From positions 1-5,452 of the forward strand of contig CARDPF010000217.1 in the NCBI GenBank assembly GCA_948960675.1: a DNA stretch of 5,452 bases, in the 5' to 3' direction. This DNA comes from an uncultured Eisenbergiella sp. GTDB lineage: Bacteria > Bacillota > Clostridia > Lachnospirales > Lachnospiraceae. The notes under the pieces were generated by a model. The model searched no databases. It was not told where the DNA came from and worked only from the letters and a program-made list of their open reading frames with translations. Made by a program: the position numbers and the translations under genes. Positions 1-5,452 of this stretch are shown here, piece after piece (positions within the stretch are counted from its first letter, which is position 1; each line of letters opens with the position of its first letter).

Positions 1-272
1 AGGGCAGGGGAACGTTTCTGCACATCCTGTACAATCATATATACCGCCACACACAAAACCAGGAGCGCCACAACGGCGCCAACACCCAATCCTGCCAATA
101 TGCGCCGGTTTGTCCTGCGCTGTGGCTCCTTAACCGCAACACTATCTTTGTGCTCCTGCGCACCTTCCTCTATTTCCTCCGACTTTTCGCATCCGCATGA
201 CAAACAGACCCCGTTTTTCATCAATCCACTGCAAACAGGGCAAAAATCATAGTAAATCCGCTTATTTTCCAT
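1..272 (-). CDS. zinc-ribbon, single-helix membrane protein, 3' end missing
   Basis: I do not recognise this as a named family. The frame starts at ATG 270-272 and stays open to the window edge, giving 90 residues of N-terminus. A TGAGG ribosome binding site (280-284) overlaps the cinA stop and lies 7 bases before the ATG. Cys11-x2-Cys14 and Cys23-x2-Cys26 (plus Cys28) form a probable short zinc ribbon. An acidic, charged linker follows (about 29-48), then a basic patch (RRTNRR, 52-57) and one hydrophobic helix at about 58-80. The positive charges before the helix suggest the zinc ribbon is cytoplasmic and the missing C-terminus is outside. This is the layout of many Firmicutes zinc-ribbon proteins with variable extracellular C-terminal domains, so function cannot be given. 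It begins 9 bases after cinA and is probably co-transcribed with it. Confidence 0.8.
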   Translation of the reverse strand, partial: MENKRIYYDFCPVCSGLMKNGVCLSCGCEKSEEIEEGAQEHKDSVAVKEPQRRTNRRILAGLGVGAVVALLVLCVAVYMIVQDVQKRSPA

Positions 273-281
273 ATTTTTGCC

Positions 282-1544
282 TCAGTTTCCGAAGGTCACT
301 TCACTGTAATACTCCAAAATGCACTGGCGCATCAGCGTCAGCGCCGCAGACACTGCACTTTCCCGTATCTTTTCCCGGTTTCCCATAAAGCGGTACTGCC
401 GCACCGTGGTTTTCCCTTTCACACAGCATCCGATATAAACCAGCCCTACCGGTTTTTCCACACTCCCCCCGTCGGGACCGGCAATCCCCGTTATGGAAAC
501 ATTGACGTCCGCCCTCGATACCATGGCCGACCCCGTGGCCATTTCGTATGCCACCTGTTCGCTGACCGCACCATATTTGTGGAGGCTGCCCTTTTTCACC
601 CCCACCACTTTCCGCTTCGCTTTATTGGACTATGTAATATAGCCGGACTTAAATACCTCCGACACGCCGGGAATATTGATCAGCCGCGCCGCCAGCAGCC
701 CTCCCGTGCAGGACTCAATGGTGGAAACTGTCAGTTCATTTGCCAAGAGCAAATCCACCACGGCCCTCTCCAGGGTAACATCCTGCTCCGTGGTATAGAT
801 GGCCGTCCCAAACCGGTTTTTTAGTTCTTTCACCATGGGTTTGACCAGCTGCTTTGCCTCTTTTTCATCCATGGCACGGGCCGTGACACGCAGATGTACC
901 TCCCCGGTCTTGGCATAGGGTGCGACGGTGGGATTGGTCTGGCCTTCTATGAGATCCCCGATCACGGTAGCGACCTTGCTCTCCCCCATACCGCAGATTT
1001 TTACGGTCTTGGAATAAATGATTCCCGGCTCTATGGCCTCCAGATACGGCTTCACACTATTAACAAACATGGGGCGCAGTTCATTAGGCGGGCCGGGCAG
1101 CAGGATCATCCGCTTTTTCCCCTTTTCCAAAATCAGCCCCGGCGCGGTACCGTTATCATTGTCCAACACGACAGCGCCCCTCGGAACCAGCGCCTGCTTT
1201 TTATTGTTATCCGTCATTTCCAGGTTCCGGGTTTTAAAAAAAACTTCGATCCTCTCCAAACTATGCCTGTCCATAACCAGCGGCATCCCCATCACATTGG
1301 CCGCCGTCTCTTTTGTCAGATCATCCGAGGTAGGCCCCAGTCCCCCGGATAAAATGATAATGTCCGCCCGTTCCAGCGCCGTCGCCAAGATTCCCTTTAA
1401 ACGGTCCACATTATCCCCCACCACGCTCTGATAATAGCAGGACAACCCCAGCGCGGCACACTGTTCCGCAAGAAATGCCGCATTCGTGTTTACTATATTG
1501 CCTAAAAGCAGTTCCGTTCCCACACTAACCAGTTCCACTACCAT
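282..1544 (-). pseudogene. cinA: CinA (competence/damage-inducible protein A), interrupted by an in-frame TAG
   Basis: CinA joins an N-terminal molybdopterin-binding-like nucleotide pyrophosphatase domain to a C-terminal NMN deamidase (PncC-like) domain; the family works in pyridine nucleotide salvage in the cytoplasm. The frame starts at ATG 1542-1544 after AAAGGAG, 6 bases upstream. The N-domain shows GTELLLGN (9-16), GGLGPTSDDLTKE (67-79), the NDNGTAPG region (129-136) and LLPGPPNEL (148-156). A KH-like linker domain lies at about 178-250. The deamidase domain begins near 253 with ESCTGG (277-282). Codon 305 is TAG, where relatives usually have Tyr in GYITYSN. The same frame then continues with convincing CinA sequence (YGAVSEQVA, 324-332; TGIAGPDGG, 352-360) to TGA 282-284. 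Without the TAG the length is 420 residues, normal for CinA, so there is no frameshift. If real, the product stops at 304 residues and loses most of the deamidase domain. It lies 25 bases after pgsA. Confidence 0.9.
630..632 (-). other. in-frame amber codon inside cinA
   Basis: The minus-strand bases read GGC TAT ATT ACA TAG TCC AAT AAA GCG, that is G-Y-I-T-stop-S-N-K-A. Homologues commonly read GYITYSN, so one change at the third base of a Tyr codon (TAC or TAT to TAG) explains it. The frame is intact on both sides. None of the seven genes whose 3' end lies in the window ends in TAG (all use TAA or TGA), but that sample is too small to argue for a recoded TAG. A real nonsense mutation, a base-call or consensus error, or natural suppression all remain possible. 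Confidence 0.95.
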
Positions 1545-1569
1545 GTTTTACTCCTTTCGGCCCGCCGCG

Positions 1570-2106
1570 TCAATGCTGTTCCGACAGCACATCCTTGTTT
1601 TTTTGCAGATAATCTGCCAGCGAAACCACTGTCAGGACAAGCGCAACCCACATCACGACGTCCGTCAGCAGGGCAATGGCAGGAATATCCGCAATCATCA
1701 GACAGATCATCAACATCTGGAAAGTAGTCTTAAACTTTCCCCAATAACTTGCCGCGATAACCCTCCCGTTATCGGATGCAACCAGCCTGAAACCGCTGAT
1801 GATAAATTCCCGGCTGATAATCACAATGACAATCCAGGCCGGAAGCTTTCCTGTTTCCACCAGACAAATCATGGCAGCGCACACCAGCAGCTTATCCGCC
1901 AGCGGATCCATGAATTTTCCAAAGTTTGTCACCAGGTTATATTTTCTGGCGATATGCCCGTCCAAAAGATCCGTCAGGCTCGCCACAATGAAAATTGCAA
2001 GCGCAATCCATTTCGAAGCACTCCCCCCCCAATTCGTCAGTAAAAAAACCACAAAAAACGGAATCATGACTACCCTTGCGAGGGTAAGCTTATTCGGTAA
2101 ATTCAT
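1570..2106 (-). CDS. pgsA: CDP-diacylglycerol--glycerol-3-phosphate 3-phosphatidyltransferase
   Basis: PgsA transfers the phosphatidyl group of CDP-diacylglycerol to glycerol-3-phosphate, making phosphatidylglycerol phosphate, the committed step to phosphatidylglycerol and cardiolipin in the membrane. The 178-residue protein has the full CDP-alcohol phosphatidyltransferase motif: Asp46, Asp49-Gly50, Ala53-Arg54, Gly63, Asp67 and Asp71, with family spacing. The acidic residues bind the metal and CDP group. Several hydrophobic segments (about 11-24, 33-46, 72-84, 89-99, 128-163) fit an integral membrane enzyme, and the MNLPNKLTLAR start is typical. ATG 2104-2106 follows AGGAGAG (2114-2120) by 7 bases. 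It overlaps the end of rimO by 17 bases, which suggests coupled translation. A run of eight G residues encodes part of Trp26-Gly27-Gly28. Distinguishing PgsA from other CDP-alcohol transferases rests on length, N-terminus and the neighbouring cinA. Confidence 0.93.
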   Translation of the reverse strand: MNLPNKLTLARVVMIPFFVVFLLTNWGGSASKWIALAIFIVASLTDLLDGHIARKYNLVTNFGKFMDPLADKLLVCAAMICLVETGKLPAWIVIVIISREFIISGFRLVASDNGRVIAASYWGKFKTTFQMLMICLMIADIPAIALLTDVVMWVALVLTVVSLADYLQKNKDVLSEQH

Positions 2107-3427
2107 CTTCCAACTCTCCTATCAAATCATATTCATAAGAACCGGTAATCCGTACTTTGACAAAATCACCTGACATCAATTCCCGGGATGTATGTACAAA
2201 AAGATACCCGTCCACATCCGGGGCATCCCGGTAAGTGCGCGCCACATAAGCGTCCTCCCCGGCCAGCCTGCCCTCAATCATGGCAGTAAGAACCGTCCCC
2301 GCCATGGATTCGGCCTTGTCAAAGGCGATGTCCTGCTGCAGTTCCATCACTTCCCCCCGTCTTTGTTCCTTGACCGCCTCCTCCACCTGTCCGGGCAGGT
2401 TGGCCGCAGGTGTATTTTCCTCCTGCGAATAGGCAAAAACCCCCAACCGGTCAAATTCCATCTCATTGACAAACTCCAAAAGTTCTTCGTGCTCCTTCTC
2501 GGTTTCCCCTGGAAATCCGCAGATCAGGGTGGTGCGCAGACAAATGTCCGGAATTTCGCTGCGAAGCTTTTCGATCCCCTTCTCCAGTTCTTCCCGGCAG
2601 GTATATCTCCCCATCCTGGCCAAAATCCGGTCGGATGCGTGCTGCACCGGAATATCCAGATAGTGACAGATTTTTTCTTCCTCCCGCATCACATCTATCA
2701 ATTCCTGTGTGATTTCTTCGGGATAGCAGTACAATATCCGAATCCACTTAAGGTCTTCTATCTTTGCCAGCTGCCGCAGTAAAACCGGAAGTTTTTTCTC
2801 CCCGTACAAATCCACACCGTAGCGCGTGGTCTCCTGGGCCACCAAAATCAGTTCCCGCACACCGCCCTGCACCAGCGTCTGCGCTTCCTCCACCAGCGCT
2901 TCCATGGGTACGGAACGATACCTTCCCCTGACCATGGGAATGACGCAATAGCTGCAGTGCTTGTCACAGCCTTCGGCAATCTTTAAATAGGCATAATGTC
3001 CTCCGGTCGTCACGTTTCTCGGCAGCCTGTATACACATTCCCGGTTGATATCCTCCATAAAATCGGCAGCCGCTCCGGCCAAAACCGCCTCCAGTGCTTC
3101 CACAATCCGGTCGATGGCCGTTGTCCCCACCACCGCATCCACCTCCGGAATTTCCCTGTGGATATCCTCCCGGTACCGCTGTGCCAGACAGCCGCAGACC
3201 AACAGGGCTTTTAACTGTCCCGCCTTCCTCAATTCCGCCAACCCCAAAATGGTGTTGATACTTTCTTCCTTCGCGTCATTGATAAAACAACAGCTGTTTA
3301 CCACCGCCGCGTCCGCACATTCTTCCTCCTCCGTAAAGGTATGACCCGATTGGGCCAGCTGTCCCAGCATCTTTTCCGTGTCCACCAGATTTTTGTCACA
3401 CCCTAAGGATACAAAAAAAATCCGCAT
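2090..3427 (-). CDS. rimO: ribosomal protein uS12 methylthiotransferase RimO
   Basis: RimO is a radical SAM enzyme with two iron-sulfur clusters that adds a methylthio group to a conserved aspartate of ribosomal protein S12. The 445-residue protein has the three domains in order. The N-terminal UPF0004 domain has cluster ligands Cys10 (SLGCDKNLVDTE), Cys46 (NSCCF) and Cys80 (CGCLAQRY). The radical SAM core has Cys154-x3-Cys158-x2-Cys161 (EGCDKHCSYCVIP). A C-terminal TRAM-like region covers about 375-445. The RimO-type signatures SLGCDKN and AEGCDKHCSYC separate it from the tRNA enzyme MiaB. I chose ATG 3425-3427 because it gives the family N-terminus MRIFFVSLGC and has GGAAAGG 8 bases upstream; the frame is open further upstream but that extension crosses the hairpin spacer. 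Codons 3-5 contain a run of eight T. It ends inside the pgsA start. Confidence 0.96.
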   Translation of the reverse strand: MRIFFVSLGCDKNLVDTEKMLGQLAQSGHTFTEEEECADAAVVNSCCFINDAKEESINTILGLAELRKAGQLKALLVCGCLAQRYREDIHREIPEVDAVVGTTAIDRIVEALEAVLAGAAADFMEDINRECVYRLPRNVTTGGHYAYLKIAEGCDKHCSYCVIPMVRGRYRSVPMEALVEEAQTLVQGGVRELILVAQETTRYGVDLYGEKKLPVLLRQLAKIEDLKWIRILYCYPEEITQELIDVMREEEKICHYLDIPVQHASDRILARMGRYTCREELEKGIEKLRSEIPDICLRTTLICGFPGETEKEHEELLEFVNEMEFDRLGVFAYSQEENTPAANLPGQVEEAVKEQRRGEVMELQQDIAFDKAESMAGTVLTAMIEGRLAGEDAYVARTYRDAPDVDGYLFVHTSRELMSGDFVKVRITGSYEYDLIGELEDEFTE

Positions 3428-3435
3428 ACACAATA

Positions 3436-3442
3436 CCTTTCC
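3436..3442 (-). promoter_or_regulatory. ribosome binding site of rimO
   Basis: GGAAAGG lies 8 bases before ATG 3425-3427 and fixes that start over the longer open frame. It directly abuts the downstream arm (CTGTCTC) of an inverted repeat at 3443-3474, so a stem there would sit against the ribosome landing site. Confidence 0.75.
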
Positions 3443-3474
3443 GAGACAGCCCGTCCTTTTCAAGCGACTGTCTC
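3443..3474 (-). repeat. 7-bp inverted repeat next to the rimO ribosome binding site
   Basis: On the minus strand GAGACAG (3468-3474) is followed after 18 bases by its perfect complement CTGTCTC (3443-3449), which abuts the rimO ribosome binding site. The loop is long and weakly paired, so the stem is modest. It is not followed by a T run, so it is not an intrinsic terminator. It may tune rimO translation or be a protein-binding or RNA-processing site; chance is also possible. Confidence 0.5.
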
Positions 3475-3483
3475 TAAACATTA

Positions 3484-3520
3484 GGGAACATACCGTACAT
3501 AAGGTGCACGGCATGTTCCC
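3484..3520 (-). repeat. strong imperfect hairpin between rpoZ and rimO
   Basis: GGGAACAT (3484-3491) pairs perfectly with ATGTTCCC (3513-3520). After one mismatch CCGT (3493-3496) pairs with ACGG (3508-3511), and after another CAT (3498-3500) pairs with GTG (3504-3506, one G-T pair), leaving a 3-base loop. That is about 15 pairs over a 37-base element. It begins 16 bases past the rpoZ stop, where a terminator might be expected. However, the following minus-strand sequence (TAATGTTTAGAG) has only a poor T tract. It could be a weak or partial terminator, an mRNA-stabilising 3' stem for rpoZ, or an operator. Confidence 0.65.
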
Positions 3521-3535
3521 CTCCCGTTTTCCTGC

Positions 3536-3817
3536 TCATTCCTGCCCTGCCTGCCCGATCGTCTCCTGCGCGGTTTCCGTCTCCTCCTCGTCACCAAGAA
3601 TCCGGATTTTGCTCTGCCTAAGTTCTTCCACGGCTACAGACAGCGGCTTTTCACCGGGCTTAACCCTAATCATCGGCTCATGACCCGCAATAATCTGTCT
3701 TGCACGCTTTGAAGTCGCCATCACAATGGAATAACGGCTGCTGACCACGCGCTCCTCCCCTGGTTCCACCTCACTGTTTACTACTTTCATCAAATCTGAA
3801 TAAGACGGACGTAACAT
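3536..3817 (-). CDS. rpoZ: DNA-directed RNA polymerase omega subunit
   Basis: Omega binds the beta-prime subunit and helps fold and assemble RNA polymerase. The 93-residue product matches the family in size and sequence: MLRPSYSDLMKVVN at the start, SRYSIVMATSKRARQI (27-42) as the conserved core that contacts beta-prime, and KPLSVAVEEL (58-67) typical of Firmicutes omega. The C-terminal tail after about 75 is acidic and variable. ATG 3815-3817 shares its A with the gmk TAA stop, and AAAGGAG (3825-3831) lies 7 bases upstream inside the last gmk codons, so translation is probably coupled. A 108-base spacer with hairpins separates it from rimO. In Bacillus the next genes would be coaBC and priA; neither is here. 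Confidence 0.96.
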   Translation of the reverse strand: MLRPSYSDLMKVVNSEVEPGEERVVSSRYSIVMATSKRARQIIAGHEPMIRVKPGEKPLSVAVEELRQSKIRILGDEEETETAQETIGQAGQE

Positions 3818-4452
3818 TATTTTTCTCCTTTCACCAAAGCGCCAAGCTGTGCCCTCATGCCTGCAATAAATTCCCGTTTCTGTTCCGGACGGTTGTGTGC
3901 CATGGCAATCATGGCATGCATCTGGGCCACACAATCCTCCAGCTTATCGTTCATCACAATATAATCGTAATTCTCAATGCCCTCCGATTCCTGTACCGCG
4001 CGTTCCATGCGGCGTAAAATGACCTCCTTGGACTCCGTACCGCGTGCCGTCAGGCGGCGCATCAACTCTTCTGCGGACGGCGGCATGACAAATAGAAGCA
4101 AGGCTTCGGGAAATTTCTCCCTGACCTTTAGCGCACCCTGCATCTCAATCTCCAAAATCACGTCTTTTCCGCTGTCCAGCTGTTCCTGCACCCATCTTTT
4201 TGGGGTTCCGTAATAATTCCCACAGTAACTCGCATACTCAATCAGGCCGTCCTGTGCAATGGTTTGCTCAAACACACTGCGGTCCACAAAAAAATAGGAA
4301 ACGCCCTCCGTTTCCCCAGGCCGCATTTTCCTTGTAGTCATAGACACCGACAGCGCATAATTGCCGTACCGGTCCACCAGTTCCTTCATCACCGTGCCTT
4401 TACCCGCGCCCGAAAACCCTGACACTACGACCAAAACCCCTTTATGTCCCAT
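3817..4452 (-). CDS. gmk: guanylate kinase
   Basis: Guanylate kinase phosphorylates GMP to GDP with ATP, in cytoplasmic purine nucleotide and (p)ppGpp precursor metabolism. The 211-residue product is of normal length. From the chosen start, GFSGAGKGT (11-19) is the P-loop for ATP. SMTTRKMRPGETEG (about 39-52) followed by YFFV is the GMP-binding stretch. YGTP (about 81-84) and the LEIEMQGALKVR segment (about 100-111) are also family marks. The later MRRLTARGTES stretch fits the lid region. I chose ATG 4450-4452 because AGGAAGGGG (4459-4467) precedes it by 6 bases and MGHKGVLVVVSG fits the family N-terminus; an upstream in-frame start would add 14 unlikely residues. It overlaps the end of remA by 11 bases and runs into rpoZ with a shared base. 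Confidence 0.97.
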   Translation of the reverse strand: MGHKGVLVVVSGFSGAGKGTVMKELVDRYGNYALSVSMTTRKMRPGETEGVSYFFVDRSVFEQTIAQDGLIEYASYCGNYYGTPKRWVQEQLDSGKDVILEIEMQGALKVREKFPEALLLFVMPPSAEELMRRLTARGTESKEVILRRMERAVQESEGIENYDYIVMNDKLEDCVAQMHAMIAMAHNRPEQKREFIAGMRAQLGALVKGEK

Positions 4453-4753
4453 CGCCTTCCCCTTCCTGTCCGTCTGTCCCGTCCCCCTCCTCACCCACGG
4501 CAGGCCCTACATCCGCATGCTGCCTTGCCCGCTGGGCAATCGTCTCCGGTAACAGGGCAGATAAAATAAGCTGACTGTTCTCCATTACCAGCACGGCTTT
4601 GGTCCTGCGTCCCTGGGTAGCGTCCACCGCCGTCCCTTCCTCCCGGGCACGCTGTACCAGCCTGCGGACGGGAGCCGACTCTGGACTGACCACCGCGACA
4701 ATTTTATCCGTATTCACAATATTCCCAAACCCGACATGAATAAACTGGCCCAA
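4442..4753 (-). CDS. remA: RemA/DUF370 family DNA-binding regulator
   Basis: RemA of Bacillus subtilis is a small DNA-binding protein that activates extracellular matrix genes and osmoprotection genes; the role in clostridia is less well known. The product shows GFGNIV (8-13), VVSPESAPVRR (21-31) and DATQGRRTKAVLVM (44-57), followed by ILSALLPETIAQR, all family hallmarks. The arginine pair in GRR matches residues important for DNA binding in RemA; the R18 position of the Bacillus protein appears as Lys17. I prefer TTG 4751-4753, since TGAGG lies 9 bases upstream and MGQFIHVGFGN fits family length. GTG 4766-4768, overlapping the yicC stop, would add five residues and has no clear ribosome site. 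The last 20 or so residues are a Gly/Glu/Asp-rich tail beyond the usual end; its codons also carry the gmk ribosome binding site. Confidence 0.92.
   Translation of the reverse strand: MGQFIHVGFGNIVNTDKIVAVVSPESAPVRRLVQRAREEGTAVDATQGRRTKAVLVMENSQLILSALLPETIAQRARQHADVGPAVGEEGDGTDGQEGEGDGT
4459..4467 (-). promoter_or_regulatory. ribosome binding site of gmk, inside the remA tail
   Basis: AGGAAGGGG lies 6 bases before ATG 4450-4452 and decides the gmk start. It is embedded in codons of the acidic RemA tail, so the repetitive Gly/Glu residues there may partly be a by-product of the purine-rich site. Confidence 0.75.
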
Positions 4754-4762
4754 TCTGTTTTG

Positions 4763-4767
4763 CCTCA
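4763..4767 (-). promoter_or_regulatory. probable ribosome binding site of remA, overlapping the yicC stop
   Basis: TGAGG here contains the yicC TGA stop and lies 9 bases before TTG 4751-4753. The same ten bases, TGAGGCAAAA, occur at the cinA stop before the zinc-ribbon gene, where they clearly serve an ATG. This supports the TTG start for remA. Confidence 0.55.
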
Positions 4768-5403
4768 CTCTATATTTTGAATCTGTTCCCGCACTTTTTC
4801 AATCAGCGTTTTCAGTTCGATCCCGCAGTCGGAAACGGCCAGGTCGCTTGTCTTGGACAGGATGGTATTGGCCTCCCGGTTCATCTCCTGCGCCAAAAAA
4901 TCCAGTTTGCGCCCGATGCCGCCACCCTTTAAAAGTTCCTGCCGCATGGATGCCGTATGGCTCTTTAACCGCACAATCTCCTCATCCACACAGACCTTAT
5001 CCGCAAAAACCGTCACCTCCGTCAAAAGCCTGCCCTCTTCCACCGCAGTCTCCCCCAGAAGTTCCCTTACCCGGTCGGTCAGCTTCTTCCTGTATTCCAC
5101 AATGATCTGGGGGGAACGTTCCTCTATAAACGCCACATGGGAAAGCATCTCATCCAGCTTGGAAAGCAAATCCTCCTTAAGGCGCGCCCCCTCTGCCGTC
5201 CTTGCATTCACAAACATCTGCGCCGCTCCCTGCAGCGCCTTCTGAAGCACCCTCCAGACCTCCTCCCCGTCCGTCTCCTCCTCGTCCATGGAAAAAACCT
5301 CGGGAAAACGGGAAAGGGCGGAAACCCGGATATCATCCTCGAGTCCAAACTCCTGTGCCATGCAGCGCAAATATTCCAGGTATTTGGCCGCCGCACCCCG
5401 GTT
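4765..5403 (-). CDS. yicC: YicC family endoribonuclease, N-terminus missing
   Basis: YicC proteins are endoribonucleases linked to small-RNA and mRNA turnover. About 212 genuine residues are present, ending at TGA 4765-4767; the family is about 290 residues, so roughly 80 N-terminal residues, including the usual MTGFG-type start, lie beyond the contig. Visible family marks are LEDDIRVSALSRFPEVF near the cut end, HVAFIEERSPQIIVEYR in the middle, and the conserved C-terminal DUF1732 stretch GRKLDFLAQEMNREANTILSK, ending in EKVREQIQNIE. The frame appears to open with GTG 5416-5418 (MLFRS), but those five residues are translated Illumina adapter, so no true start exists here. A gene caller would report a falsely complete 217-residue protein. 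It heads the remA-gmk-rpoZ cluster, as in many Firmicutes. Confidence 0.93.
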   Translation of the reverse strand, partial: NRGAAAKYLEYLRCMAQEFGLEDDIRVSALSRFPEVFSMDEEETDGEEVWRVLQKALQGAAQMFVNARTAEGARLKEDLLSKLDEMLSHVAFIEERSPQIIVEYRKKLTDRVRELLGETAVEEGRLLTEVTVFADKVCVDEEIVRLKSHTASMRQELLKGGGIGRKLDFLAQEMNREANTILSKTSDLAVSDCGIELKTLIEKVREQIQNIE

Positions 5404-5452
5404 AGATCGGAAGAGCACACGTCTGAACTCCAGTCACACAACAGCATCTCGT
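5404..5452 (+). other. Illumina TruSeq adapter with 8-base index (artefact)
   Basis: Bases 5404-5437 match the 34-base TruSeq read-1 adapter stem, starting AGATCGGAAGAGCACACG. Bases 5438-5445 (ACAACAGC) fit an 8-base sample index, and 5446-5452 (ATCTCGT) begin the adapter segment that follows the index. The three parts fill the contig end exactly. This is library sequence, not genomic DNA. Its translations give known database artefacts: MLFRS at the false yicC start, and CDWSSDVCSSDL in another minus frame. Confidence 0.98.

Noticed and set aside
282..608. A separate 108-residue gene starting at GTG 606-608
   Set aside because: It is the tail of CinA in the same frame as the upstream part. 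It lacks a good ribosome site and the ESCTGG segment, so it is not a stand-alone deamidase.
630..632. Pyrrolysine or other programmed recoding at the cinA TAG
   Set aside because: CinA is not a known pyrrolysine protein, no recoding element is evident after the codon, and a single Tyr-to-stop change or base error is simpler.
894..2043. Long plus-strand frames (894-1352, 1018-1431, 1486-2043)
   Set aside because: They are antisense to cinA and pgsA, have biased low-information composition and no family motifs; the minus-strand genes explain the DNA fully.
3428..3514. A 474-residue RimO starting upstream at 3514
   Set aside because: The extra 29 residues cross the hairpin spacer and do not fit the RimO N-terminus; ATG 3425-3427 has a proper ribosome site.
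3428..3535. A promoter for rimO in the spacer
   Set aside because: TTGAAA occurs, but the nearest -10-like hexamer (TATTGT) is about 22 bases away; no convincing pair with 16-18 base spacing was seen.
1..5403. Mobile elements, CRISPR, tRNA, rRNA or a defence system
   Set aside because: No transposase, integrase, repeat array, terminal repeats or RNA gene structure is seen; almost all bases are accounted for by housekeeping genes.
5208..5447. Open minus-strand frame of 79 residues beginning MLLCDWSSDVCSSDL
   Set aside because: Its first part is translated adapter, and the rest is yicC read in the wrong frame.

Overview
The window looks like chromosomal housekeeping DNA from a Gram-positive clostridium, probably Lachnospiraceae-like. 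The evidence is moderate GC, strong AGGAGG-type ribosome binding sites, a RemA/DUF370 protein between yicC and gmk, and the style of the RimO, CinA and YicC proteins. All recognised genes lie on the minus strand, so transcription runs from high to low coordinates. The plus strand holds only antisense shadow frames.

In transcription order the layout is: 49 bases of Illumina library adapter (5404-5452, not biological); the 3' part of yicC (4765-5403); remA (4442-4753); gmk (3817-4452); rpoZ (3536-3817); a 108-base spacer with two inverted repeats (3428-3535); rimO (2090-3427); pgsA (1570-2106); cinA (282-1544), interrupted by one in-frame TAG; and the start of a zinc-ribbon plus membrane-helix protein (1-272), cut by the window edge.

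The genes are packed tightly. remA and gmk overlap by 11 bases, gmk and rpoZ share one base, and rimO and pgsA overlap by 17. pgsA to cinA is 25 bases and cinA to the zinc-ribbon gene is 9. This suggests one or two operons. From general knowledge, yicC-remA-gmk-rpoZ and pgsA-cinA are each conserved neighbourhoods in Firmicutes, with recA often after cinA. Here the two blocks meet at the only sizeable gap, which carries the hairpins. Functions are core: RNA turnover (YicC), DNA-binding regulation (RemA), GMP phosphorylation (Gmk), RNA polymerase assembly (omega), S12 methylthiolation (RimO), phosphatidylglycerol synthesis (PgsA) and pyridine nucleotide salvage (CinA).

I found no mobile element, CRISPR array, tRNA or rRNA, and no convincing new multi-gene system. 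The points most worth attention are the amber codon in cinA, the adapter at the contig end (which corrupts the apparent yicC start), the paired hairpins before rimO, and the unrecognised zinc-ribbon membrane protein after cinA.
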